Source: Koleobacter methoxysyntrophicus
Lineage (GTDB): Bacteria > Bacillota > Thermosediminibacteria > Koleobacterales > Koleobacteraceae
Length of the DNA: 63,887 bases
Direction of reading: 5' to 3'
Assembly: GCF_017301615.1 (NCBI RefSeq)
Contig: NZ_CP059066.1
Span: 2,405,001 to 2,468,887 of the forward strand
A model generated the notes under the pieces. It was given only the letters and a program-made list of their open reading frames with translations, did not search any database and was not told where the DNA came from. A program made the translations under genes and the position numbers. Numbering within the stretch: the stretch's first letter is position 1; each line of letters opens with the position of its first letter. Below, one piece after another: positions 36,759 through 44,914 of this stretch.

Positions 36759-38245
36759 ACTTTTTGGTAAGAACAACAGGGCACGATTTCTTTTATCAGA
36801 TATTCGAGATAATAAAGGTATTTTGCCCCGATGCTAATGTAATGAAGATAGAAGAAAAGGCTTTGGTATCAAACCAAAGCTTTTTCTTAGATACATATAT
36901 AAAAGAAGATGAACAAGGAATTACAATAGAAGCCGAAATACGCGAGCCTTGCGGAAAGGTTTTTAATAAAAGTTTTTCTATTAAAAAAAGAGAACAGATA
37001 AAAATTGAAAAAATGAAAAAGAGAATATTAAAACTTTTGGCCTTTATTCTATTACGAAAAATATTTAAAAATAAAAAACAGCCGTGGGGAATTCTAACAG
37101 GAATAAGACCTACCAAAATAGTACATGAGCTTTTAGATGAAGGAAAAGAACGAACCGAAATAATAAGGGAGCTAAAAAGGAAATACCTAGTACATCGAGA
37201 AAAAAGTGAATTGCTGATAGATATAGCTGAAATACAAATGCCTTATATTGAAAATAATCACCCTAAAAAGATAGGGATATATATCAGTATTCCATTTTGC
37301 CCTAGCAGATGTATCTACTGTTCCTTCCCCTCAAATCCCCTAAAAAAATGGGGCCACCTTGAAGATGAATATATTAAAACATTGGTAAAAGAAATATCAA
37401 TTTTAGGAAAATATTTTCAATTTAATGATTTTATAGTCGAATCTATATATGTTGGTGGTGGAACCCCTACATGCATTTCAGAGAAAAATCTGAATATATT
37501 GTTAAATACTATTGCTGAAAAGGTTATGCAGAATAACACCCTGGAATTTACCGTTGAAGGAGGTAGGCCCGATACTATAACCCAAAGTAAAGCTGAGATT
37601 TTGAAGAAATACAATGTTAATAGAGTGAGCATAAATCCCCAGACCATTAACCTTAATACTCTTAAAATTATAGGTAGAAATCATTCCCCGGAAGAGGTAA
37701 TAAAAGCCTTTACTATAATAAGGAATAATGTGCCCTGTATAAATATGGATATTATAGCGGGTCTTCCCGGGGAAACTATTTCCGACATAGAAAGAACGAT
37801 GGAGTTTATTAAAAAATTGAATCCTGAAAATATTACAGTCCACACCCTCGCTATCAAAAAGGGATCTAAATTGAAAGAAATAGCTTCTTCAATCGGTTTG
37901 CCTGATGAAGGGGAAGTTGAAAAAATGATACGAAAAACAAGGGAACATGCCAGTAAAATGGATATGCGCCCCTATTATCTATACAGGCAGAAGTATATGC
38001 TTAATAATATGGAAAATACGGGCTATAGTAAAAGAGGATATGAATGTATTTATAATATTCAAATGATGGAAGATCGCCAGACGATCATCGGGTTTGGTGC
38101 CGGATCAATAACAAAAGTTGTTGACTTTGAAACTTGGGAAATAAACCGCATTTCTAATCCTAAAGATATAAGCGAGTATATTAAAAGGATTGACGAGTTG
38201 ATAAAAAGGAAGCTGAATAATGACATATTGAAAAGGTTGACATGA
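36752..38245 (+). CDS. hemZ: Coproporphyrinogen dehydrogenase-like radical SAM protein HemZ
   Basis: 497 aa. A family-specific N-terminal region (1-170) precedes the radical SAM domain with the cluster ligands CPSRCIYC (C183, C187, C190), 'YVGGGTPTCISEKNLN' and 'MDIIAGLPGET'. Matches HemZ, an HemN relative of Firmicutes whose exact reaction is debated. TTG start overlapping the small upstream gene, behind agagagg. Stops just where the hisS promoter -35 begins. Confidence 0.88.
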   Translation: MVDFLVRTTGHDFFYQIFEIIKVFCPDANVMKIEEKALVSNQSFFLDTYIKEDEQGITIEAEIREPCGKVFNKSFSIKKREQIKIEKMKKRILKLLAFILLRKIFKNKKQPWGILTGIRPTKIVHELLDEGKERTEIIRELKRKYLVHREKSELLIDIAEIQMPYIENNHPKKIGIYISIPFCPSRCIYCSFPSNPLKKWGHLEDEYIKTLVKEISILGKYFQFNDFIVESIYVGGGTPTCISEKNLNILLNTIAEKVMQNNTLEFTVEGGRPDTITQSKAEILKKYNVNRVSINPQTINLNTLKIIGRNHSPEEVIKAFTIIRNNVPCINMDIIAGLPGETISDIERTMEFIKKLNPENITVHTLAIKKGSKLKEIASSIGLPDEGEVEKMIRKTREHASKMDMRPYYLYRQKYMLNNMENTGYSKRGYECIYNIQMMEDRQTIIGFGAGSITKVVDFETWEINRISNPKDISEYIKRIDELIKRKLNNDILKRLT

Positions 38246-38265
38246 CTGAATTTATAGCATATAAT
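38237..38265 (+). promoter_or_regulatory. Promoter of hisS-aspS
   Basis: Exact TTGACA (38237-38242) within the hemZ end, 17-bp spacer, exact TATAAT (38260-38265). Expected start near 38272, giving a leader of about 150 nt before hisS. Confidence 0.85.
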
Positions 38266-38271
38266 TTTCTT

Positions 38272-38370
38272 AAAGTTAAAATAGTTAAGGGCTGTGAAAG
38301 GGAAGAGTAAATTTGTCTACAGCTTTTCGTCCCTGATAATATTTTGTTATCAGAGAGGAAGGCTTTTTTA
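38272..38370 (+). promoter_or_regulatory. T-box-like leader remnant with terminator, upstream of hisS
   Basis: The leader has gaaagggaagagta (38296-38309), the same block that opens Stem I in the alaS T-box (50956-50969), and an agagagg-type element (about 38352). A hairpin ctgataa/ttatcag (38335-38355) followed by ttttttaattttt forms a terminator. The T-box core ggtggnaccgcg is absent, so tRNA sensing as known cannot be complete. Either a decayed T-box or a different attenuator. Confidence 0.5.
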
Positions 38371-38419
38371 ATTTTTATATTATTGCGACTGAACCTAAAC
38401 GAAAGGAAGTGAAGCGAAA

Positions 38420-39694
38420 GTGTTGACAAAGGGTCCTCGAGGAACAAAAGATGTATTACCCGAAGAAGTGAGGATATGGGTACATTTAGAGAATGAATTC
38501 AGGAAGGTTTGTGCTAATTTCGGCTATGAGGAGATAAGAACCCCTACCTTTGAACATACAGAATTATTTCAAAGGGGAGTAGGGGAAACGACGGATATCG
38601 TTGAAAAGGAGATGTATACCTTTATTGATAAAGGAGGAAGAAGTATAACCCTTAAGCCTGAAGGAACGGCCCCTGTTGTAAGGGCATATCTGGAACATAA
38701 TTTATATTCAAAGCCGCAACCGGTTAAACTTTTTTATATAACACCCGGTTTCAGATATGAAAGACCACAGGCCGGAAGGCTCAGGGAGTTTCACCAGTTT
38801 GGAATAGAAGTATTCGGAGCTGATTCACCGGCTGTCGATGCAGAAGTAATAAGTCTGGCTATGTTTTTTCTTGAAGAACTGGGTCTTAAAAATCTGGAAT
38901 TAACTTTAAACAGCATAGGCTGCCCCACATGCAGACAGCAGTATAGAGATAAAATACAGTTATTTTTCAAAAATAAAATTGAGGAACTCTGCGAAACATG
39001 CAAAAGCAGGCTTGATAGGAATCCTATGCGAATTCTCGACTGTAAGAATAAAAATTGCAAATCTGCCCTTCAAGGGGCCCCGAAAATGCTGGATAATCTC
39101 TGTGAGGAATGTAAAGAACATTTTGAGTTGGTTCAGGAGAGATTAAAGGATATAGGTTATAGCTTTGAAATAAATCCCAATATAGTAAGGGGGTTGGATT
39201 ACTATACAAAAACAGTTTTTGAAATAATCTCCAATGAACTGGGCGCCCAGAACACTATATGTGGAGGGGGAAGATATGACGGTCTTATAGAAGAATGTGG
39301 CGGCCCATCAACACCGGGTATCGGTTTCGGTATGGGGATAGAAAGACTTATTTTAACCCTTGAATCTCAGGGAATTGATATTCAGCTTCCGAATCCATTT
39401 GATGTGTTTATTGCAACTATAGGTGCTGATGCTGAACGAGAAGCATTTAAAATTCTGTATAGATTAAGAAAATCAGGAATTTCAGCTGATATGGATTACC
39501 TTGGAAGAAGTATAAAAAGCCAGATGAAATATGCAGACAAATACAATGCAAAGTATACATTGATATTAGGTGATGATGAATTGAAGCAGGGGCTTATTAC
39601 TGTTAAAAATATGACTACGGGAAGCCAGGGAAAAAAAGGGTTAGATGAGCTGATCGAGTATATTAAAGGAAATCTTGAAAAACAAAAAAGTTAA
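38420..39694 (+). CDS. hisS: Histidyl-tRNA synthetase
   Basis: Class II synthetase, 424 aa. 'PRGTKDVLPEE', motif 2 'FRYERPQAGRLREFHQFGIE' (split here by residue type), the histidine block 'RGLDYYTKTVFEI' and motif 3 'GFGMGIERLIL', then the anticodon-binding domain. GTG 38420 or the adjacent TTG 38423 behind aaaggaag. aspS follows by 21 bp; hisS-aspS is the usual Firmicute pair. Confidence 0.97.
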   Translation: MLTKGPRGTKDVLPEEVRIWVHLENEFRKVCANFGYEEIRTPTFEHTELFQRGVGETTDIVEKEMYTFIDKGGRSITLKPEGTAPVVRAYLEHNLYSKPQPVKLFYITPGFRYERPQAGRLREFHQFGIEVFGADSPAVDAEVISLAMFFLEELGLKNLELTLNSIGCPTCRQQYRDKIQLFFKNKIEELCETCKSRLDRNPMRILDCKNKNCKSALQGAPKMLDNLCEECKEHFELVQERLKDIGYSFEINPNIVRGLDYYTKTVFEIISNELGAQNTICGGGRYDGLIEECGGPSTPGIGFGMGIERLILTLESQGIDIQLPNPFDVFIATIGADAEREAFKILYRLRKSGISADMDYLGRSIKSQMKYADKYNAKYTLILGDDELKQGLITVKNMTTGSQGKKGLDELIEYIKGNLEKQKS

Positions 39695-39715
39695 CAATGG
39701 AAGAGGTGGTGTTTA

Positions 39716-41482
39716 ATGAAACGGACCCATATGTGTGGAGATTTAAGACCGCAGCATATTGAAAGTAAGGTAGTTTTGATGGGATGGGTGCAGAAAAGAA
39801 GGGACCTGGGTGGAGTAATTTTTGTTGATCTGAGAGACCGCTCGGGCCTTGTGCAGATTGTTTTTGATAAAGATATAAATGAGCGTGCATTTACTCTGGC
39901 AGATAAGCTGAGGAGTGAATTTGTTATTGCTGTTGACGGGATAGTAAAAAAGCGCCCTCAGGAAAATATTAATCCTAAGATAAAAACAGGTGACATAGAG
40001 GTATTTGCCCATGACCTTCTGATTCTGAACCCTTCTAAAACCCCTCCCTTCAGCATTGAGGAGAATCTGAAGGTAGATGAAGGGATAAGGTTGAAGTACA
40101 GATATCTGGATTTAAGAAGGCCTGACATGCAGAGGAATCTAATTATAAGGAGTATGGCAACTAAGGCTGTAAGGGATTTTCTTTACAATCGTGGTTTTTT
40201 AGAAATCGAAACGCCTATGCTGACCAAAAGTACCCCAGAAGGGGCACGGGACTATCTTGTCCCCAGTCGCTTAAATCCAGGAAAATTCTATGCCCTGCCT
40301 CAATCACCTCAATTATTTAAACAGATTCTAATGGTTGCGGGAATGGAAAGATATTTCCAGATTGTTAGGTGTTTCAGGGATGAGGACTTAAGGGCTGACA
40401 GGCAGCCTGAATTCACCCAAATAGATTTGGAAATGTCCTTTGTTGATATTGATGACGTAATTAAATTAAATGAAGAGATGATTTCTTATGTTTTTAATCA
40501 AACCCTAGGAGTGGAAATAAAAACCCCTTTCCCGAGGCTAACTTATAGTGAAGCTATAGAAAAGTACGGAACAGATAAACCTGATACCAGATTCGGTTTA
40601 GAATTGGTTGATGTTACAGATTTAGTTTTAAAATGTGAATTTAAAGTGTTCAGAACAGCAGCTGAAAAAGGTGGTTTGGTTAAAGGAATCAATGCAAAGG
40701 GCTGCGGGTCTTTTAGCCGCAGAGAAATAGATAGTCTTGTTGATCTTGCAAAGGAATTTGGGGCGAAAGGTTTAGCCTGGGTGGTAGTGGAAGATGAGTC
40801 TATTAGGTCACCCATAGAAAAATTCTTCAGTCAAAAGGAAATGGCTGATTTAATAGAGAGAATGAACGGTCAACCTGGGGATTTACTGCTTTTTGTAGCT
40901 GACAATCCAAAGGTTACGAATTTTGTTTTAAATCAATTGCGACAAAAGTTGGCATTAAAATTGGGTCTTATAGATGCTAAGAAATTTAATTTTGTCTGGA
41001 TTGTGGAATTCCCTCTTCTTGAATATGATGAAGAAGAAAGGAGATATGTAGCAATGCACCACCCCTTTACAAGCCCTGTTGAAGAGGATATACCTTTGAT
41101 GGAAGAACAACCGTTAAAAGTCAGAGCAAAAGCCTATGACCTGGTATTGAACGGCGTGGAATTGGGAGGAGGCAGCATAAGGATCCATTCAGAGGACCTT
41201 CAGGAAAAGATGTTCAATGTATTAGGTTTTTCAAAAGAAAAGGCAAAGGAAAAATTTGGGTTTTTGTTGGAGGCTTTCGAGTATGGAACACCACCCCACG
41301 GAGGAATAGCTTTCGGTCTGGATAGAATAGTGATGTTTTTAACGGGTTCCGAAAACATAAGGGATGTTATTGCATTCCCCAAAACACAGAATGCTACTTG
41401 CTTAATGACTCAGGCACCATCAGAAGTAGAACCGAAACAGCTTGAAGAATTGAGTATAAAAATCCATGAAAATTTAAAATAA
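39716..41482 (+). CDS. aspS: Aspartyl-tRNA synthetase
   Basis: 588 aa bacterial-type AspRS: N-terminal OB fold ('VLMGWVQKRRDLGGVIFVDL'), catalytic core with 'FRDEDLRADRQPEFTQID', the bacterial GAD insert (about 280-420) and motif 3 'GIAFGLDRIVMFL'. ATG start behind aagaggtgg. 6S RNA follows immediately, then tcdA, the same order as in Bacillus. Confidence 0.97.
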   Translation: MKRTHMCGDLRPQHIESKVVLMGWVQKRRDLGGVIFVDLRDRSGLVQIVFDKDINERAFTLADKLRSEFVIAVDGIVKKRPQENINPKIKTGDIEVFAHDLLILNPSKTPPFSIEENLKVDEGIRLKYRYLDLRRPDMQRNLIIRSMATKAVRDFLYNRGFLEIETPMLTKSTPEGARDYLVPSRLNPGKFYALPQSPQLFKQILMVAGMERYFQIVRCFRDEDLRADRQPEFTQIDLEMSFVDIDDVIKLNEEMISYVFNQTLGVEIKTPFPRLTYSEAIEKYGTDKPDTRFGLELVDVTDLVLKCEFKVFRTAAEKGGLVKGINAKGCGSFSRREIDSLVDLAKEFGAKGLAWVVVEDESIRSPIEKFFSQKEMADLIERMNGQPGDLLLFVADNPKVTNFVLNQLRQKLALKLGLIDAKKFNFVWIVEFPLLEYDEEERRYVAMHHPFTSPVEEDIPLMEEQPLKVRAKAYDLVLNGVELGGGSIRIHSEDLQEKMFNVLGFSKEKAKEKFGFLLEAFEYGTPPHGGIAFGLDRIVMFLTGSENIRDVIAFPKTQNATCLMTQAPSEVEPKQLEELSIKIHENLK

Positions 41483-41542
41483 TATAATTAGGTTGCAATG
41501 TCCTGAAAGCTTGATTGCTAAAGCTATGATAATATTTGACAC

Positions 41543-41571
41543 TTGAAAACCCTTGTGCCGTGTGTTAATAT
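41543..41571 (+). promoter_or_regulatory. Promoter of 6S RNA
   Basis: TTGAAA (41543-41548), 17-bp spacer, TAATAT (41566-41571). A TTGACA at 41536 is present but would sit too far from the -10. Confidence 0.65.
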
Positions 41572-41578
41572 AAAATTG

Positions 41579-41778
41579 AAAAGATAAAATTTTAGAACCC
41601 CTGCTGTGTGCGTGGTAAACCGATGATTTTTTGAGCCAACACTAACACATAGGGAGCCCGGACTCTGATTGTGGCATATAAGCCTCCAAAGAGGGGACAT
41701 ATAAAGCAATCAGGAGGGCACCCACCTGTTGAGAGGCAGGACTCAAAAAGATCGGACCACGGCATGGTGGGGTTTTTT
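41579..41778 (+). ncRNA. ssrS: 6S RNA
   Basis: About 200 nt. The ends pair (aacccc 41596-41601 with ggggtt 41769-41774, then cgtgtg/gcatgg-type pairs). Next, gattttttgag (41625-41635) pairs with ctcaaaaagatc (41742-41753). A central unpaired region is followed by an apical arm, ctgattg with caatcag. A C/G stem and seven Ts end it. This long interrupted rod is the promoter-mimic fold that binds sigma-A RNA polymerase. Location between aspS and tcdA matches 6S-1 RNA of Bacillus. Confidence 0.88.
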
Positions 41779-41793
41779 TATAGGGGTGAATAT

Positions 41794-42513
41794 GTGAATA
41801 TGATGAATATTTTTTCAAGGCTGGAACTCTTGATCGGGAAAAAAGGGCTTGATATTTTAAAAAATAAAACAATTGGCGTCTTTGGCATTGGAGGTGTGGG
41901 TTCTTTTTCTGTAGAAGCCCTTGCCCGATGCGGTATCGGTAAACTAATACTCATTGATAAGGATAATATATGTATAACTAATATTAACCGCCAGATTCAC
42001 GCATTAAACAGCACAATAGGTAGACCTAAAGTTGAGGTAATGGCTGAAAGAATAAAGGATATAAACCCATCTATTGAGGTTGTTTCAATACAGGAGTTTT
42101 ATTCTTGTGAAACAAGCCGTAAGATATTTAACTATAATTATGATTATATTATAGATGCTATAGACACAATAACAGCAAAGATACACTTGATCGCAACATC
42201 TGTGAATAAAGGGATTCCGATAATCTCTAGCATGGGAGCGGGAAATAAAATTGATCCAACTAAATTTCAAGTTTCAGATATATCCGATACTAAAATCTGC
42301 CCTATGGCCAGAATAATACGAAAAGAATTACGTAAAAAGGGGATTTATCAAGGAGTAAAAGTTGTCTATTCAACTGAATTGCCTATCAAGCCTAAAAATG
42401 TTGAATCGGTAATCCCCGGTAGTATTTCCTTTGTTCCTTCGACAGCGGGATTGATAATAGCAGGAGAAGTAGTTAAAGATATCCTTAGAGAAAATAAAAT
42501 ATGTAAAATATAA
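41794..42513 (+). CDS. tcdA: tRNA threonylcarbamoyladenosine dehydratase TcdA
   Basis: Cyclises t6A37 of tRNA using ATP. 239 aa, E1-like: 'TIGVFGIGGVGSFSVEALARCG' nucleotide-binding loop, 'LIDKDNICITNINRQ', and the family block 'SMGAGNKIDPTKFQVSDI' followed by 'CPMARIIRKELR'. GTG 41794 or ATG 41800 behind aggggtga (41782-41789). Longer in-frame readings back to 41671 would run through 6S RNA and are not credible. Confidence 0.92.
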   Translation: MNMMNIFSRLELLIGKKGLDILKNKTIGVFGIGGVGSFSVEALARCGIGKLILIDKDNICITNINRQIHALNSTIGRPKVEVMAERIKDINPSIEVVSIQEFYSCETSRKIFNYNYDYIIDAIDTITAKIHLIATSVNKGIPIISSMGAGNKIDPTKFQVSDISDTKICPMARIIRKELRKKGIYQGVKVVYSTELPIKPKNVESVIPGSISFVPSTAGLIIAGEVVKDILRENKICKI

Positions 42514-42547
42514 ATAGCGAGAAATAGGGGAAACTAAAAATATGCCT

Positions 42548-42576
42548 TTGACAAAATACCACAAATAAACTATAAT
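42548..42576 (+). promoter_or_regulatory. Promoter of csoR
   Basis: Exact TTGACA (42548-42553), 17-bp spacer, exact TATAAT (42571-42576); expected start near 42583. Confidence 0.85.
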
Positions 42577-42586
42577 GGTAATAGAC

Positions 42587-42603
42587 ATACCCCGTATAGG
42601 TAT
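42587..42603 (+). promoter_or_regulatory. CsoR-type operator
   Basis: Inverted repeat atacc-ccgtata-ggtat just after the transcription start. The ATACC(C)...GGTAT form is the known CsoR/FrmR-type operator pattern, so the downstream regulator probably represses itself. Confidence 0.65.
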
Positions 42604-42619
42604 AAAAGGAGGTTTCCCC

Positions 42620-42892
42620 ATGCAATCATATGCTCAAGATAAGGAAAACCTGTTGAATAGATTAAAAAAGATTGAAGGGCAGGTAAAAGGGATTCAAAGG
42701 ATGATCGAAGAAGATAAATACTGCGTTGATGTTTTGGTTCAAATAGCTGCCGTTAGAGCAGCTATAAACAAAGTTGGTTTGATGATTTTTGAAAACCATA
42801 CTAAAACGTGTGTAGCTCAAGCGATGAATACGAACAAACAGGAAGAGATGATAAATGAACTTACCAGGGTCCTTGTCAAGTTTGTTAAATAA
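42620..42892 (+). CDS. csoR: CsoR/FrmR family metal-sensing repressor
   Basis: 90-aa all-helical repressor. It has the Cys-His-Cys set expected of copper sensors (C35, H60, C64), plus 'RLKKIEGQVKGIQRMIEEDKYC'. Releases DNA on binding Cu(I) in characterised members. ATG start behind aaaggagg (42605-42612). Head of csoR-rseC-trxA, with no copper pump in sight. The exact metal or sulfur signal is inferred. Confidence 0.88.
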   Translation: MQSYAQDKENLLNRLKKIEGQVKGIQRMIEEDKYCVDVLVQIAAVRAAINKVGLMIFENHTKTCVAQAMNTNKQEEMINELTRVLVKFVK

Positions 42893-42906
42893 TCGAGGTG
42901 GTCTTT

Positions 42907-43362
42907 TTGAAAACAAAAGGAAAGGTATTAGAATTGAATAGCAATAATACGGCAAAGGTAAAGGTTATACGACATTCTGCATGTAGAAAATGTGGTATAT
43001 GTCAGTTTGGAAATCAAAAGTCCGAATTTATTGTTGAAGCAATGAACCTTGTAAATGCACATCCGGGTGAAATTGTAGAAATAGAAATGGAAGATCAGAG
43101 TCTGGTAATAGCAACTATAATGGTGTATTTGATTCCCCTATTGGGTTTTATTTTTGGAGTGATTTCGGGTATATATATATCAGATTATATGGGAATTCGA
43201 TTTTATAAGGAATTATTTTCTGTAATAATGGGTATTTTGTTAATGGGTATGGTTTACGTGATTATTAAGCTATTCAATAATAACATCAAGAAAAACAGCA
43301 GATTTATTCCTAAGATCCTTAGTATATCTTTAATTGATGATAATAATGATATTGAAACATGA
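42907..43362 (+). CDS. RseC/SoxR-reducing system-like membrane protein
   Basis: 151 aa. Cytosolic N-terminus with a cysteine cluster ACRKCGICQFG (near residues 24-34), two membrane helices (about 75-97 and 105-125), charged C-terminus. This is the RseC/MucC layout, whose Rnf-linked members pass electrons to SoxR. TTG 42907 has good spacing from gaggtgg (42895-42901); GTG 42898 overlaps it. Adjacent to trxA, so a redox role is likely but unproven. Confidence 0.78.
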   Translation: MKTKGKVLELNSNNTAKVKVIRHSACRKCGICQFGNQKSEFIVEAMNLVNAHPGEIVEIEMEDQSLVIATIMVYLIPLLGFIFGVISGIYISDYMGIRFYKELFSVIMGILLMGMVYVIIKLFNNNIKKNSRFIPKILSISLIDDNNDIET

Positions 43363-43376
43363 AAGGAGGAAATTGC

Positions 43377-43706
43377 ATGGCAGATGAAAGGGTTTTAACA
43401 TTAACAGATGTAAATTTTGAAGAGGAGGTTTTAAGCAACGATTTGCCAGTTCTTGTTGATTTTTGGGCAGCATGGTGTGGACCTTGCAAGATGGTTGCCC
43501 CGATAATTGAGGAGATAGCCAGGGATTATGACGGGAAGATAAAGGTTGCAAAATTAAATGTAGATGAATATTCAAATGTGGCGTCAAAATATAATATTAT
43601 GAGTATACCTACAATTTTTCTGTTTAAAAATGGGGAACCCGTCGAAAAACTTATCGGCGCCAGATCTAAGGATGAATTTAAAGAAATGATAGAAAGACAT
43701 ATCTAA
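43377..43706 (+). CDS. trxA: Thioredoxin
   Basis: 109-aa classical thioredoxin with the active site WCGPC (residues 33-37), 'KLNVDEYSNVASKYNIMSIPT' and the cis-proline. ATG 43377 behind aaaggagg; the upstream in-frame ATG at 43359 overlaps the RseC-like gene and lacks a ribosome site. Last gene of the csoR group. Confidence 0.96.
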   Translation: MADERVLTLTDVNFEEEVLSNDLPVLVDFWAAWCGPCKMVAPIIEEIARDYDGKIKVAKLNVDEYSNVASKYNIMSIPTIFLFKNGEPVEKLIGARSKDEFKEMIERHI

Positions 43707-43721
43707 TTAAATTTTGGACTA

Positions 43722-43768
43722 AATACCTGAATCGCCTTTTATATAAGGGATTCAGGTATTAGATTTTT
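43722..43768 (+). terminator. Terminator after trxA
   Basis: Long stem aatacctgaatc (43722-43733) / gattcaggtatt (43749-43760) with an inner cctt/aagg pair, followed by gattttt. Confidence 0.82.
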
Positions 43769-43879
43769 CGGGTAATTCAAAAGAGGATTTTGTTGCAATA
43801 TATAGAATTAGGGTTATTAAAAAGTTAAGATGCTATTCTACTCAAGAATATACAATTTAAAAAGGAAAGGAGATTATAT

Positions 43880-44914
43880 ATGAGGATAATAGACTTAAGG
43901 AGTGATACGGTAACCCTTCCTACTGAAGAAATGAGGAAGGCTATGGCCAATGCCGAAGTAGGAGATGATGTATATGGAGAGGACCCGACGGTAAAGAAAC
44001 TAGAGGAAAAAGCGGCTCAAATAATGGGAAAGGAAGCCGGTCTTTTTGTCCCTACCGGTACAATGGGGAATCAAATTGCTGTGATGACCCATACAAAAAG
44101 GGGTGACGAAATAATTCTTGAAGAAAAGGCTCATATTTTCTATTATGAAGTTGGAGGTATAGCTGCCCTATCAGGTGTTCAGGCCAGGACATTAAAAGGT
44201 TATTATGGAGCACTGGACCCTTCAGAAGTAGAAAAATCTATCAGGACTGGAGATATCCATGAACCAAGAACAAGCCTTATATGTCTTGAAAACACCCATA
44301 ACAAAGCAGGAGGAACGGTTATACCATTGGAAATAATGAAACAAATTAAAGAGATAGGGGAAAAATATAATATTCCCATTCACCTGGACGGGGCAAGGAT
44401 TTTTAATGCTGCTACAGCATTAAGGGTTGATGTCAAGGAAATAGCTAAATATGCAGATTCGGTAATGTTTTGCCTTTCTAAGGGATTATGTGCCCCCGTT
44501 GGTTCTATGTTAGTTGGAACTAAAGAATGGATTGAAAGAGCAAGACGCAATAGAAAGAGGCTGGGTGGCGGAATGAGACAGGCAGGTATACTGGCTGCTG
44601 CTGGACTGATTGCCTTAGAGAAGATGCCTGACAGGTTAAAAGAAGACCATGAAAACGCCAGGTTTCTGGCAGAAGGTTTAAAAGAAATCCCCGGTATTAA
44701 GGTGGATATGGCAAGCATTCAGACTAATATAGTTTTTATGGATTACGAAGAAACGGGGTTAACCCCTGATAGCTTTATAGCAGGTCTTAAAAAACGTGGA
44801 ATTAAGGTTAATCCCGGATATCCTCTAGTCAGAATGGTAACTCACTTAGGGATTAATCGGGACGATATAAATTATACCTTACAGGCAATAAAAGAAATAG
44901 TGCAGGGTGGTTAA
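43880..44914 (+). CDS. ltaE: Low-specificity L-threonine aldolase
   Basis: PLP enzyme splitting threonine (or allo-threonine) into glycine and acetaldehyde. 344 aa; 'DLRSDTVTLPTEEMRKAM', 'EEKAHIFYYEVGG', 'HLDGARIFNAA' and the PLP lysine in 'FCLSKGLCAPVGS'. ATG start behind gaaaggag. Its end overlaps rarA by 8 nt. Confidence 0.93.
   Translation: MRIIDLRSDTVTLPTEEMRKAMANAEVGDDVYGEDPTVKKLEEKAAQIMGKEAGLFVPTGTMGNQIAVMTHTKRGDEIILEEKAHIFYYEVGGIAALSGVQARTLKGYYGALDPSEVEKSIRTGDIHEPRTSLICLENTHNKAGGTVIPLEIMKQIKEIGEKYNIPIHLDGARIFNAATALRVDVKEIAKYADSVMFCLSKGLCAPVGSMLVGTKEWIERARRNRKRLGGGMRQAGILAAAGLIALEKMPDRLKEDHENARFLAEGLKEIPGIKVDMASIQTNIVFMDYEETGLTPDSFIAGLKKRGIKVNPGYPLVRMVTHLGINRDDINYTLQAIKEIVQGG

Noticed and set aside
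41536-41541. TTGACA at 41536 as the -35 of 6S RNA
   Set aside because: It is 24 bp from the -10 TAATAT; TTGAAA at 41543 gives a 17-bp spacer.
41671-41793. A longer N-terminus for tcdA
   Set aside because: This stretch is 6S RNA including its terminator. Homology to TcdA begins only after 41794, where a ribosome site is present.
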